A stretch of DNA of 64,000 nucleotides from Pelecanus crispus. Taxonomy: Eukaryota > Chordata > Aves > Pelecaniformes > Pelecanidae. The translations under genes were made by a program, and so were the position numbers. Position 1 is the stretch's first letter. Every line of letters starts with the position of its first letter. Under the pieces are notes generated by a model. That model saw only the letters and a program-made list of their open reading frames with translations. It made no database searches and was not told the origin of the DNA. This document shows positions 33,013 through 46,629 of the stretch, one piece after another. The stretch is taken from positions 6,100,542 to 6,164,541 of the forward strand of contig NC_134661.1 in the NCBI RefSeq assembly GCF_030463565.1. The letters are read 5' to 3'.

Positions 33013-36000
33013 AAAACATGTCCATATTAGCACTTTAAATCTGCCATACAACATAAGAAGTATGAATATATAAGTAGTAGTTTGATATTTCAGAGAGCTT
33101 TGTGGTCTACAAACACAAACATTTACCTTTGAGAATACAATAACTAAATTAATAAATGGATCTGTACCTCATAGATTTGAATGAGTATTTAAAAAGCAGC
33201 CATGCTTAGAAAAAATATCTCTCATCTCTCATACTTCTTTCCTAATCAATCAAGAGAGAGAATAGAGGAAATTAAAAGTTGAGCCTTATTTGAGGCAACA
33301 AGATCTGACATCTGACTGAAAAAGATTTGCCATTTCAGATTACAAATTCTAGAAACCATGTCTTTACTCTATAGCATGACATTATATGTGAAAACATAAC
33401 AAGAAACAATCCAGAATCAAAGCCTACAGGGTACGAGGCCAGGATTCGTTCCAGCAAGCTTATGTAAATCACATCACCTAACTTTGGAATGTCACACTGC
33501 ACCCTGTTGAACTGCCTTGGCAGAACCAAAAGAACAACATGCATCTCCAGAGGTATGAGTCACCCAAGTCCGAATCGCCTTCTGGAAGTGCTTTTCTCTT
33601 TTAGTAGACCACAGAGCAGGACTAGTGCTATGAGGCTCCTGATTCTGGTAGTTTGATTAAGCATTGAAAGAGCAGCATGAATGAAGGCCTAAAAAACCTC
33701 AAAGCCAAAGCCCTTCCCCAAAGTCAAAGTCTCTGCTGGATGCAGAGATGCGCCATGGCTTGCCACAAACAGTGAGAAAGTAGCTGATTTCCTTGAGAAG
33801 CACAAGGGATGTGACAACTACCATGAACAAGGGCTGAGGACGATGGCAGTGAGCTGCGTAGCGTGTCACAATGTGGAGTGAATTTTCATGCTCTGTCTAC
33901 AGACCATTTGCCAGAGAACAAGTCCTCAAACATTTCTAGAGCATGTTTGAAGCAAAAGTGTTACTCCGGCCAACAGGGTCATGGGGGTAGGAAGAAAAAT
34001 TTTAAATAAATAAATAAGAAAATTTCCCATGCTCAGCAGAAGCTGGGGCTGGTGTGAAGGTTACCAAGACTCCATGAGTCACAGTAGGAGGGAGATCATA
34101 ATAACCTGATCAGATGGATTTACCAGGCAGGGCAAGAGATAGTTTTAATGAGAGCTGTAACAAATCTCAATGACTCTCTGGATAATGCCAGAATTTACTA
34201 CATGCCCCACTGAACATGGCCTAAAAAATGGACATATTTCTGATGTCACATGGGCTCAGGAAAGGGTGTGATACAGGTAGAGAAGATAGCATCTCCTGCT
34301 GCGACAGCCTGTTCCATCAGCTTTTTATGTTACAGACTCAGAGAAGCATAGACATACTAATTTTGCAGCAACTCCTCATCAATAAATACCCCTCTGTTTT
34401 TTTTGTGGGTTTGGGGGTTCTTTGGTTTTTGTTCTGTTCTTGGGAATGCTGCCCCTCTACAGACATATACACTGCAAGGCAGGGCCAGGAACAGAGCTGA
34501 AATAAGGGGTATATACATCTCATCATGCAACACGGACTGAGGCACCTAATAGGAACTTCAGTGCTTTGCTCAAGGTCATATAAGAAATCTGTAGTACGGC
34601 TGTGAACAGAGGCCAAACTTTTGGGGATAGCCTTGTACACAAGACTGCTCACTAATCACGTGCTTCCTGAGGAGTGTATCGCTTTTTTTCTTTTTTTAAA
34701 TACTGTAAGTAACATTGAAGCAAGCATGGTACAATAAACTCAGTGATTTTTTTTTCTTCTTTCTTTTTAATTTTTATGTGAGCCTCACACCTCCCACTTC
34801 ACCCTCTGAAACAAGTTCTGATTCATACCTCAGCTTTGATAGGGAACAAATGATGCAGCCTTCATATATGCTCAGTGCTAGAGATTAAGTCCTTGGGCAG
34901 TGTAAATCACCATAGCCCTCGTGACATCTCAGACAGTGAGGATCTGAACCTGGGACATTCCACGTCCTCTCCAGTGTTACTGCACATATTTTTTCACACA
35001 AAGAAATGTCCGATACTGATCGTGCCTAACATTGGGCACAGAGGAAAGCATGAAATCCTTCAGAACTTCTGCACACAGATACCTAAGTGAAGCTATTTCC
35101 CAGCATCCTCAAGAAAGTTCTGGGTTCTAGAGTAAAAAGAAAGTAAAAAAAACAAGCCAACCATATTTTTCACACTGAGATCATGTCTGCATTTAGAGAG
35201 ACGAGAGTTTCCCGTGAACAAGGAGGGTTTTTTTTTAAACACACATTAAGTTCTAGAACAGACCTTTCCAGGATTTCTTTGTACTTTATACTCTTTAGGA
35301 GATCATCTGGTGTGTTCCTGAGCTCCAAGATGTGATTGGTTTACCCCTCCACCTCCCCACTGCTCCCCCCCCCCCCAAAAAAAAAAAGCCCCACCAAACC
35401 CCAAATACCCCAAAACCCCAACCCACTACTACTTAAAGCCTTAAAGCTAAATATGCAAGCTGTCTGTAGTGGTCACACACACATACTCTCAAATCTAGCC
35501 TGTCCCTGCTGCTCACACACATACCATGTTCAGCACATGCTTGCAGCCTACCCATTCGCCTCAAACACTCAGGTGTTTGTCTGTGAATGAGTAGCAGTCA
35601 CGTTTAGTTCAAGTTTCCGGTACTGAGTCAGGCAACAGGAACAATAGCACATAACACAGTCTGTGTCCATACTGCAACTGGCAGCGAGACATGAACTAAC
35701 CTTGACGGAGCCAGCAAGAGGACCAAGAACAGTGATGATCCCACAAGCCTAGGCTTCTGCGCTTGCTTGCAAAGTGAGCCTGAGACCATAGGCACGCTAC
35801 CATGTAGCTAATGCACACTGAAGTCCTTGTCACTGCAGCTTCTCTCTGCAGTTAGGTGTTCACACCAGTTTGTGTATGCCTGAGCATCTTGCAAGCTTGC
35901 CTCTGACTGCAACGCTGACAGATGATCTCGGGTGAGCTAACACTGGGAGCAGTTGCACAGCCTCTCCCCTTTCACATGTCACAGAGTGGCTGCTAAAGCA

Positions 36001-36593
36001 GATGGTGTTAAGGGACGAAAGGAGCCAGGCATCTTTGTAACTTCCCCACCTACAGTAACACCAGTCTGATGACTTGCTGGCTTCCAGAGTTTGTGTGCAC
36101 CAACACAGTGAAAACCACCCGTCCAAGCTATCTGTTGAGAAATTACACGCAGAACCCCCGCCCAAAATAAACCTGAAATTGGCAGAAATCAGAAGCAGAT
36201 CTCAAATGATTCATGAAGAGAAAACAGGATTAAGAATATCATTGAATGTTACACACATAAATCGCATGACTAGCTCTGGAAGTTGGCAATGTGAGACAGC
36301 AAGAAAGCTTGGGGTTTCATCAGTTATGAAAGCAATGCAGCATAAAGGTTTGTTCCATGTTCCCTCTGGAGTCCCAAATGGGCTTCCTTTTGCAGTGGTC
36401 CTGCACAGAAGCCAGTAAAATGCTGCACTAAAGACTTCGGTCCCTCTTTGCTGAGTCTGCCAAAGCAAAGCATCTCTTTAAGGAGTTCTTACCATCACAT
36501 TTTTCATAGCCTCTCTTTCTCCTTACAGAAGCAAAACTGAAGAACAAAGACGACTGCAGTGACACTTCTCACGACCTGTATTCAGCATTTGTA

Positions 36594-36657
36594 GAAGTGG
36601 GTTTCGTTCAAAATTCATGTTACTGTTAACATGAATTTCAGATGAAACCCACTTTCT
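36594..36657. repeat. Near-perfect 64-base hairpin
   Basis: Arms of about 28-30 bases. The left arm starts AAGTGGGTTTC and ends CATGTTA; the right arm is its complement with about five mismatches clustered in one internal bubble. The loop is CTGT. Sequence conservation and expression are unknown. Confidence 0.7.
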
Positions 36658-37554
36658 GAGAACATCTCTTTTGACTGGATGCACACTAAGGCAAGTCCTA
36701 GAAAGTCATTTTAGTTAGACCTCACTCACACTCTGTGCGCTCAAGTCATACAGTGGAAGTAACCCATCTCAAACAGAAGTATTAATGGTTGAAAAAGCCA
36801 CATTGAACCAAGCCATATACCCAACTCAGCAGAAGAAACCAGGGACTTCAACACCTCCTTTCACATTCAGATATTGGCCTAGGCTTGCCAAAACCTAAGC
36901 AACCAGCATTTCTTCAAGCTAAGGGCTTTAAGCAGGTGCGAGATATTCCACTATCAGATCAGACCTGCCAGAAACCACACAGTCAGGCTGCTTCCAGCTA
37001 GTTCATTTACAACATGAACCTTGCCACTGTTACCAAGGCAAAAGCTGAGCCCACAAGGAAAGTCAAGGCACCACTGCCTGGTCCTTTCTGGAAAACATTC
37101 ATGTTGAGTGCTCTCTCTGAGCACATTTGCCCCCGGAGTTTCACAAAGAAACAGGACTCAGCAGCTTTGGTAGCATCCTCATGCCTGCCTTACCCTGAAA
37201 CCCATGATGTACAGCTGCAGAAGAGTGGGCAGAGAGCTACAGAGAACAACAGCACTGTACTGAGCTGTGAATCGACACAAAAGTTCCCATTGCTTCATTC
37301 AGCATTTACTTTTCCGTGGTCTCCTTCAAACATCTGGGAAACCCCCTTGAGGGTGCAGTTGGTTCTGAAAACTCAGGACGTTTGCTTTTCCCAGGACACA
37401 AGCAGCATGGGAGGTTAGACAGTTCTCTCTGCCGGCTGCAGGACCACCTGCAGATCTCAGCTCATCTCTTCTTTCAGAAGATCAATTCTCTGCCTAGTCT
37501 AGGGGAAAGGACTCCATTAGAAAGTTGGGGGAGGAGATGAATAGGAAAAGTTTG

Positions 37555-37565
37555 GGGGAATTTCC
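37555..37565 (+). promoter_or_regulatory. kB-like motif
   Basis: GGGGAATTTCC, a close fit to the NF-kB consensus, about 8 kb upstream of the POU2AF1 promoter. Motif match only. Confidence 0.25.
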
Positions 37566-40500
37566 TGTCAAGGACCTCCATTTTCATCAATAACAGTGAG
37601 GATACAAGTTTGTGGACCCTACATGTAGAGCTACTAATTGGACCTTAGGATAGTGGAAATGTCAATTCCCCCTCCAAAAGGCATTGACCCCAATTTAGAA
37701 AACAAGACCTGTTACATCTTCATTTGGCCCTCATGCTTAAGGGAGAGCACAAGATTTTCAAACTGATTTCACATCCAGATGAAGAAAAAGGAACTAAAAA
37801 CCTCCCCTCTACCTTATTAGCTCTGGTTCCTGGCCAGGCTACACTCAGAAAATCTGACTTTCAGTTTGCAAAGTTGCAGCAGGGGGCTTGCAGGGAGAAC
37901 TTTTACCAAGATCCTTGCCTATTTGACAACTGATTAGAAAGAATGGAAAAAAAACACCATCTAGGCTAAAATGCAGAATTAAAAGCTTGGTGAAGTGGAA
38001 GCATTACTGCCCACTCTAGAGAAGTGTGCACAGCCGAAAGCTCTGCACTGGAAGGGAAATTATGAATGTTGGCTGTGGTTAGCAGGAACAGAAGATAAAA
38101 TGCCAGTTTCTGGTCACTGCCAGCAACAACCTCCTGGGTCTGTTCTAAAGTCAAATAAAACGCTACGAGTGATTGCTGGAATTCTTTCTGCATCCTCGTG
38201 CTGAATTGTCTGCAGGAGCTGATCATGGGTTCTCTGTAACCAATAGCTCAAGCCTCTGCTACAGGCAGGCTGCCTCTGCAGGGTTTCTTTAGCTTCCCAT
38301 CACTCTGAGAAAAGGATCCTGGAGGGAGTTTGGCTCAAGTCTACTCTCGTTTCACTAATATTTTATTTCTGCACTAGCAATGAGATTAAATTAATTAGTT
38401 TAAATTCATTATACATAGAAGTGGAGAAATTCTGAAGATGGAAATATTCACAGAGGTGAGAAGGCACATTTATCTGGCAGTTGAGAGTGCTGAAATTTAT
38501 TAATGACGTACTCCAGGATTTTGGAACTCAGTGTCCAGGATGTTATGTGCGTCACTGTCCAGGCAAAGCACAATGGAAGCCTCAAAGAGGAATGTGATGA
38601 TGATGATGTCCCAAAGACTCACTCATTCTCATTCACATATTCTCCTTGCAACGCTTTATACTACACTCACTATTCTCCATGTATATACCCTTTCATTTTT
38701 GGTGTTACTGTGACAGTACGAAACTCTATTTTGACCAAAAAAGCAAACTGTTGGCATTAAAAAAAGGCCACATTAGCAAGTGTGAGTGACAAATTTCTCT
38801 GGCCTTGTATAGTCAGGGAGACAAGGGCTTCATGTCACGAAGCAAAACTGCATGTTTGCGTTTAATAAAGTAACTGATTTGAGAAGAATGTTGCAGCTCT
38901 CTTTCAGGATTTAGTGAGATGTGCTCTGCAGTTTCTGCAAGTCAGTGGAAAGATTTCAGCAGCCACATTCAGAAAGATACTCAAACATATGCCAGCCTTT
39001 GGATGCAGAGGTGTATATCAACATTTGAATGATCTGACTTGCTTGTCTAAGATAAACAGTCCCTATACACTCAAAGCAGTTCTTTCCTGAACGCAAAAAC
39101 CAGTATTGATTTAGAGACCAATGCAGCAATGACTCCAGCAAGAGCCATGTCACCTGCTTACTGGCGGTTGTCATTGTCCTGAAATTCTGCCATCAAGAGC
39201 ATCCAAAGGGGCAATGAAGCACAAGCAAAAGCTATAATTTCGGTAAAAACAAAAGAAATCCACTTTTGCAGTTAGTATTTAAGTACAAATTTGTTTCCTT
39301 CTTAACAGATTTGTATTAGTTGGGTGAAACTGCCACCTGCTGGTCACCTCGCTGTCAATCTAAATGGGGTTTAGGGCTCAGCAGCTGTGTTACCAGACTG
39401 ACAAAGGAAACAGGAGATTTGCAAATGCACACACACCAAATCTTGCAGCTCAGCCTTGGGCAATCTGCTCTCTAACACTCACTATGGTCAGGAATTATAT
39501 AACGGCCCAAAAGAAAGAGACCACATTACCTAAAAGCCTGGTCCAACTCAAGTTCCTGTGGTCTTCTGACACTAGGTTGGTAACAGAAAGAACATTCCAA
39601 AGATAATTAAAAATGGTTGTCCACAAACAGAGCAGAGGAACCAAAGTTAACAGCAATGACACATGCTCCAGGACGTGCGTTGCCGTTCAGGAAAGGATGA
39701 TGAAAATAACACGGCTGCCGCGACTGTTAACACTGTATACCTCATCCTGGTCTTTAACACACAAAGGTTTGGATTAAGGAAACGTCAAAAAAGGAAACAG
39801 GCTCAAAACAGTTCTCGAACAGACAATGCTTACAGCTGTATGTGCATAAAGGCATAACTTCCCTCAGGCAAAAACCTTCACCAGTGTGCTCTTCATGGTA
39901 CAGAAACTCTTAGGACATCAAGAGGACTCCTAGCCCTGCAAGTCACTTTTACATGCTCAGTTGCATTCATCAATATTTGTATTGCAAATGCTGAGTCCAT
40001 GCAATAGGCCAGTCCTTGGCCATGTCTCTTGGCCCATCAGATGATCATGCCTAGTTACTTATTAAATAGAAAAGCTCCCTGGAAGATATAAGGATGGCAC
40101 TCACAAGCATGCATACACAGGCACTAACTCAATACCAAGGTCTTGAGATTATGCTTCTTCTCTTAAATGAACCTTCAACTCCATGTACAGTCACCTGTAA
40201 AACCCAGAGAGCTAGCCTGCCTTAAGTTACACAGGCATTATGCAACACAACTGATGAGCCTTCCCCCAGGTCCCAGTCACGTCATAGACGTGTCTTATTT
40301 AATAAATCTACGGCAGGACAGAATTATTGAAGGAACAAACTTCTTTTTTGGTTCCTTGTGACCAGAGCATCCAAGAGAACATCTAAATGCAGAGCTGGAA
40401 GCAAAAGCTTTCTGGTACATATAATACATGCCACTTCACATGGGAAAGTAAGTAGTAAGAGACACCCCTGGAAAGGATAGAACCAAATAGTTTATGGGGT

Positions 40501-42610
40501 AAATAAGGGATAGTTTTCTCTTCCCCAGGGCTGATGTGCTCTGAATTTTTTCCATTAACCACCAACAACTGATTGTGTCTGGAATAACGACAGCGCTTCT
40601 TGCTGCCCTGCACAGGGAAGGATTTCAGCTCTGGAGAAAAAGTCACTCCAGGTGTACGACTTGGCAAGCCACTTGCCTCAGAAGTGACTGGAAGCTCACA
40701 ACACACTCAGTGGTCCAACAGCCAACGAAAGTATCAGGAATAGCCAACAGCTGGAAGAACAACTACTACTCTGTACAGGGTGTGGAAAGAAATGAGCTTC
40801 TTGCAAGCAAAGGAGCTGGGAATGCAGTGGAGGTACAGCATGCTCAGCAAGGAAGCAAATCTTTCCTCTGCAACGAGAATTTTGGAATAATTTCAGAACC
40901 CCTCAGGCACAGGAGATTTTCCATTAGTCTCACGGACACTGCCAACACTTCTGTAAGGGAAACAATAAGGCCTGTTGCTGTGACTTGAATGGTAAAATCA
41001 GGGAACAAACTCAAACAATAATTTAGAGACAACCTCTTTTGTTTCCCTTGATCTTGTACTGTACATCCATTAAAAATTGGAAATCATCATTTTGAAAAGG
41101 AAGCTATGCAGCAACAGGCTTAGCCAAATGTGGATATAAGAGCAGCAGCATTCTTGGGCAAACATGTTTGATGTTCTGCTCTGATTCTTGTTAAGGACAG
41201 TGGGCTATTTGTGACACATTGCTGTAAAACAGAAACACTGTTTGCAGATGTGAATTTTCTGGTATCCATCTCTGTCTATAAACCTTTTATTTAACCCTGA
41301 TAAAAAAAAAAAAAGGAGATCTAAAATATAGCAGATGTTTAGAAGTTTCATCAGCATAACTGATGAAAGTAACATCAGCAGCAGTCAAATAATGCATCTG
41401 AGAAGAATGCTCAAACCAGACATTCTCATTTAAAATACAGCATTGACTGCCATCTAACCACTATGCGACATATTTTTGAGTAATCCCTCTCTCATCTATT
41501 GCAGTGCAGAAGGACAAGTGTATTTTCTTTCACTCCAGATGCACAAAAACCATTTGATTAACACTGACAGTTCCCTGGAAATTTAGGGACTTTCTTTTGT
41601 AGGACTCAGTTGTGAAAACTCCCTGTTCTTCTCTTTCAATGACTGGAACTTTTACTGGGTGATCTTTTATCGTATTAAATGCACGTACAGAAACCAGCTA
41701 TTATTGTACTTGATGATTCTGGTGCAAGTACCAACGAAGGCACTTAATTTTCTATTTAACCCTCTCCTTTGTTTCTCTTTTATTTACCTGTCAATAGTTT
41801 TGCACAATCTACAGTTTAACTTATTTTCCACACAATTTCACCCCTTAAGATACTTTGCACCAGGGAAACGCTAATGTTGAAAGTTCACCACACAAGAAAC
41901 TCAGGCCTTGGGAATCCTCACCTGTAACGTGAGGCTCAGCCATCAGAAGTCATTCAGCTCATACCCTTCTGTAATGCCAGCCCTATAACCAGTTACTGTA
42001 TGACCCAGCATCTCGTCAGTAAGACACTACGGTTACTCCAATTTCATCTAGCTTTTACAGCTTGCTTCTACAGAGGAACTTCCAATGCATTTTAGCAGCT
42101 CTAACTGAAGCCTGACAAAATCTGATAAACTTCAATGATTACACTCTTAGTGAGAGATATAGAAACCTCAAGTGTTATGACTGTCACAGTTACATACTCA
42201 TTTGCACTCTTAGTTGTATTTTTTTGTTGAGAATAATATTTTATCAAAATAAGGAGGCAAATGCAGCCAGAAATGTACGTTTCTGAGTGTGATCCCTATG
42301 CAACAGTAAAATGCACAACCAGTTTTGAAAATATTAGCCAAAGTCACTTTGGAAAAACCTGCTTATAACAAAGATTCTGGGAGCTGCATTTCCCCTCTGA
42401 CAGCTACCATACACTTCCTAGTCATCTATTTGGCCCAAGTGGTTCAGTGATGCGTTGCTGTGTATCCCCACCTGGCAAAGGGCCATGCAAAGATTGTTTA
42501 TGATTGATGAATGGAGATGCATTCAGGCTGGGCTCAGAGGAACAGCTTTTCTCCCAGCCAACATAAATCCAAAGTGGAATATATTTGCACAAGTTCTGCA
42601 GAAAAAATTT

Positions 42611-42622
42611 GGGGATTTCCCC
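42611..42622 (+). promoter_or_regulatory. kB-like motif, near palindrome
   Basis: GGGGATTTCCCC, a very good NF-kB consensus match that reads well on both strands. It lies about 13 kb upstream of the POU2AF1 promoter. Motif match only. Confidence 0.25.
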
Positions 42623-44302
42623 TCACACAGTAAGTCTGTGAAATGCTGAATAAGTAAAAAAATAAAACAAGACCGTAATAAAACCTAGTTTGAATTACTT
42701 CATTTTTTCCCCTCTAAAAAACATCACTCAGAGTGGAGAAACACCAATTGCACGATTTCCCTGTTTCTGTCTTTCTGTGCTCTGTAATGTGTCAGACTTA
42801 CCAGGGATATCCGCATGGCAAGAATATGAGGAGAAATGACAATGCATACTGTCAAAAGTGGAAATAACTTCTGTATGCATTAAAATTCAGGCTTTTTTTG
42901 CCTTTGCAACTTCATGCACCTAGATCTCTGAAAAGTTCCAATATTCAATTAAAACACCAGATATGAAAAAGCATGCAGATTCTCTCTTGTTAATACTTTT
43001 TGGATTATGGTGTGATCTGTCCACTTTTGCACCAGCACTAGTTGTAACTGCAACTGTAACCATTTGGGAGACCTAAATCCATATATTAAGAGAGTCAGTT
43101 GTGGGTTTCTTTACAGATTAGACAAGGCCAGGTGATTTCCAAAGAAAGAATTTTAAGTCGCTTTTATGTTTACAGAAGGGCAGAATTTTCATATTGGACA
43201 GAGCTCCACGCGGTTTGGATTACACATTAAACAATGTTAAAATTATTTATTCCTTTACAACGGCAGGTAGTGAGGGCACAAAGCCTGGGGCTGTTGGAGT
43301 TCAAGTGCATTGCACAGAAGTGTGCCAAATGCAGGCATGCTATGGCCAGGTGAATAAATTCATAGCTTTCAGGAAGAAGTTGCCAATGCTGACCTAAAAA
43401 CTATGGGAAACACTTGGCTATAGATCACCCATTTTCTATGCCTGTCTTCCTTACCACTCTTGGCAAAAATCTTGATGTTGGCACTGCCGCTCACCTGCAG
43501 AGCCAGTGGATGGACTACAGCAGCCTTTCTGCTCCTATCCTGCACACACACATGCTGCCCCAGCGGCCCTTTGCAAAGGAAGAGGTAGGAAGGTGAACAC
43601 TTGGCTCTCCGGCCAACACGTTTTGCGCATTTATCACAGTCAATCCTGTGCCATGGCAAAGGGAAAAATTCACTGGAGTTTGACAGACAGAAAAAGGAAC
43701 TTTGTGTATTTTTACCAAGAATTAATTTCTCTGCAGCCAGCAGCAGGAACCAACCTTTCAAAGGCACAAGATCAGGGTGTAGGGCACAAATATCTGCATT
43801 ATGCTGGTGGTGCTTAAGGTTCTCCAGAATTTGCATAAAAGTTTTCTGTTCTATCTGATAACATCGCAGAAAAACAAAACAAATCAGATCATACTGTTCC
43901 AATTATAAGTTGCTACAGTGAGGTAAACTTGGACTTTCCCAGCTAAACATCTCAATATTGTGAAAATATTATGACTCAATTATTCTCCTTTGTTTCTTCT
44001 AACTTTGTAACATATAAATGAAACATTTGAAACAAATGAATAAATACACAAAAGAACTGAAGCGCTAAATATTTTCATATAAGGAAAAGCACTGTTTTCA
44101 GTTTCCCTTCCAAACTTTGCAGTGCTCAATTTAGTCAAAACTAAAGGTATTTTCTTAACAGCCATAACAAGTGGAATATTTCAGCCCTTTAACTGAGGTA
44201 TAAAGACCCAAAGCACAACAGTAAATCCTGCCCTGTCATTAAATAACTGAATACTCAGAAACTGAATGAGCTTTTTGATTGGCTGTATCACACACATGCA
44301 CC

Positions 44303-44379
44303 AAAAAAAAAAAAAAAAGAAAAAAAAAGAAAAAAAGAAAAAAAAAAGAAAAAAAAAGAAAAAAAAAAAAAGAGAGAGA
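44303..44379 (+). repeat. A-rich tract
   Basis: About 75 bases of A with single G interruptions that fall roughly every eight bases, ending in AGAGAGAG. Confidence 0.85.
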
Positions 44380-45529
44380 TAGCCAACCAAACCCAAAAAA
44401 CTCCCAAACACAACACATTCAACCAAAATCCAAATTCACAGATACAGAGTTATCAAGCTCAGGATTCAGGTAGGAAGGGCCCCCAGGAGGGCTGTGCTCT
44501 GTTCCCACCCTTAGTGAAAGATGTTTTTTGAAAATTGTTAGATATGTGCATTTTTTCAAAGTTTTATCATCTAGTTTAACATGTCTCAGAAAGGTCCCAG
44601 TACTTATGGGGCAAGCATTCTGCTTTTTTGTGAATATCAGTTCCTTTTAAGGTATTAGGAAACAAGTACCCCTGAAATTATTTACTCATGTAACAATAAT
44701 ATACAATAAAATACCTCAACTTTTTAAAACTACCTTACTAGCCTAAACTGCTTGTGACATATATGATCCCTTTCCAGAGATCTTAAGTCATCGCGGTAAT
44801 GTTTTGTTGTGATACTGCACCTTTTAACCCTGTTGACAAGAAATCACATCTTGTAATTCTTCATGAGCTTGAAAAGTCACTACTGCTGCTTTGCTCCCTA
44901 AATGATTATAGGAACTGAAAGACTGAAAGACAAAGGTATTAAATGCTTTATTGCATTACCATTAAGTCTGCGCTTCATTTCAAGTATGCAATATGTTAGC
45001 AGGGATGAAAGCCTGCACTGGTCCATAGTGTTAAGTGTATGCTTCAGTGATGACTGGCTGTGGTTTAAGTCCTTTGGCTGCAGTCACACAGGGATTTTAG
45101 CCATGTGCAACCATAACCATTTCACAGACTTAGCTGCAGGAAGCTCCTCCCCATTAGACAATCCCATTAGCAGATTAGAACGTACCTCTGATAACTTTTA
45201 ATTCTTGCTCTCCATAAGCTTATACAGTTCTCCATCTTCTGTAACCAACAGAAATTTCTGCTTTATATCCTGCCCTTACTACTTTAGGAGAAGACTTAAA
45301 AGAAGAACTTTTCAGGAAAATAAGCTTTGGGAAAAGAAAGAGAGCCCAGAATGGCTCAACCCTAGGAAATCTCTCCATTCAGGAGTAAGTTAGTTTACTT
45401 CTCCCTGACTTGGACAAAACCCCTACCATACCATCTGTTGCTGCTTTCTACCTGCCCGGAATTTCTCTCAAGCATCAGCTACCAAATAAGGGGAGACTTT
45501 TGCTGTTTCATGTATGTTCTGTGGGAGAA

Positions 45530-45618
45530 CCATAGAATCGTTTAGGTTGGAAAAGACCTTTCAGATCATCCAGTCCAACCATTAACCTAACACTACCAAG
45601 TCCACCACTAAACCAATT
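45530..45618 (-). mobile_element. CR1 LINE, 3' end fragment
   Basis: The complement reads as a CR1 3' terminus: GGTTGGACTGGATGATC, then GGTCTTTTCCAACC, then an ATTCTATG end unit. Only about 85 bases are kept. It lies 70 bases from a longer CR1 in the same orientation and is a separate insertion or a broken duplicate. Confidence 0.85.
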
Positions 45619-45783
45619 AAGGGCAGAGTAGTAATTTCATGTTTCCTGGCTTGGCGGCTGGAGTATTTTTCAATTAAAGTAAAACTAGGAATCATTAAGG
45701 TTGGAAAGGACCTCTAAGATCACCAGTCCAACCATCAAGCCAACACCACCATGCCCACTAAACCATGTCCCAAAGTGCCACAT

Positions 45784-46629
45784 CTACATGTTTTTTGAAC
45801 ACTTCCAGGGATGGGGACTCCGCACCTCTCTGGGCAGCCTGTTCCAATGCCTGACCACTCTTTCCGTGAAGAAATTTTTCCTAATATCCAATCTGAACCT
45901 CCCCTCATGCAACTTGAGGCCATTTCCTCTCGTCCTATCACTAACTACTTGGGAGAAGAGACAAACACCCACCTCACTACACCCTCCTGTCAGGTAGTTG
46001 TAGAGAATGATAAGGTCTCCCCTCAGCCTCCTCCTCTCCAGACTAAACAACCCCAGCTCCCTCAGCCGCTCCCCACCAGCCCTGTGCTCCAGGCCCTTCA
46101 CCAGCTTCGTTGCCCTTCTCTGGACACGCTCCAGCACCTCAATGTCTCTCTTGTATTGAAGGGCCCAAAACTGGACACAGCATTCCAGGTGCGGCCTCAC
46201 CAGCGCCGAGCACAGGGGGACAATCACCTCCCTGCTCCTGCTGGCCACACCATTCCTAATACAAGCCAGGATGCTGTTGGCCTTCTTGGCCACCTGGGCA
46301 CACTGCTGGCTCATGTTCAGCCGGCTGTCGACCAACACCCCCAGGTCCTTTTCGGCCACGCAGCTTTCCAGCCACTCTTCCCCAAGCCTGTAGCGTTGCA
46401 TGGGGTTGTTGTGACCAAAGTGCAGGACCCAGCACTTGGCCTTGTTGAACCTCATACAGTTGGCCTCGGCCCATCGATCCAGCCTGGCCAGGTCCCTCTG
46501 CAGGGCCATCCTACCCTTGAGCAGATCAACACTCCCGCCCAGTTTGGTGTCATCTGCAAATTTATTGAGGGTGCACTCAATCCCATTATCCAGATCATTG
46601 ATAAAGATATTAAACAAGACTGGCCCCAA
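45784..46629 (-). pseudogene. CR1 reverse transcriptase remnant, second part
   Basis: About 280 codons starting at [13 protein letters not shown] (motif B side), with FADDTKLGG (motif C, catalytic DD kept), then the thumb and the CR1 C-terminal region ending in [10 protein letters not shown]. It is one frame away from the preceding block, so a frameshift separates motifs A and B. Confidence 0.9.

Larger units (their letters stand above)
29389..45529. other. Gene-poor DNA upstream of POU2AF1
   Basis: About 16 kb with no coding exon that I can assign. It holds a T/G-rich low-complexity run (32940-33012), a C13-A11 run (35365-35388), a 64-base hairpin (36594-36657), kB-like motifs at 37555 and 42611, an octamer at 43829-43836, an unexplained 177-codon open frame (43369-43902) and an A-rich tract (44303-44379). 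Confidence 0.6.

Noticed and set aside
33781..33800. Possible miR-34 family precursor (TAGCTGATT)
   Set aside because: mir-34b/c lies near BTG4 in mammals, but the seed GGCAGTG is absent and no hairpin is present here.
35365..35388. C-run followed by A-run as a retroposon tail
   Set aside because: No body of a SINE or LINE was recognised beside it; treated as low-complexity sequence.
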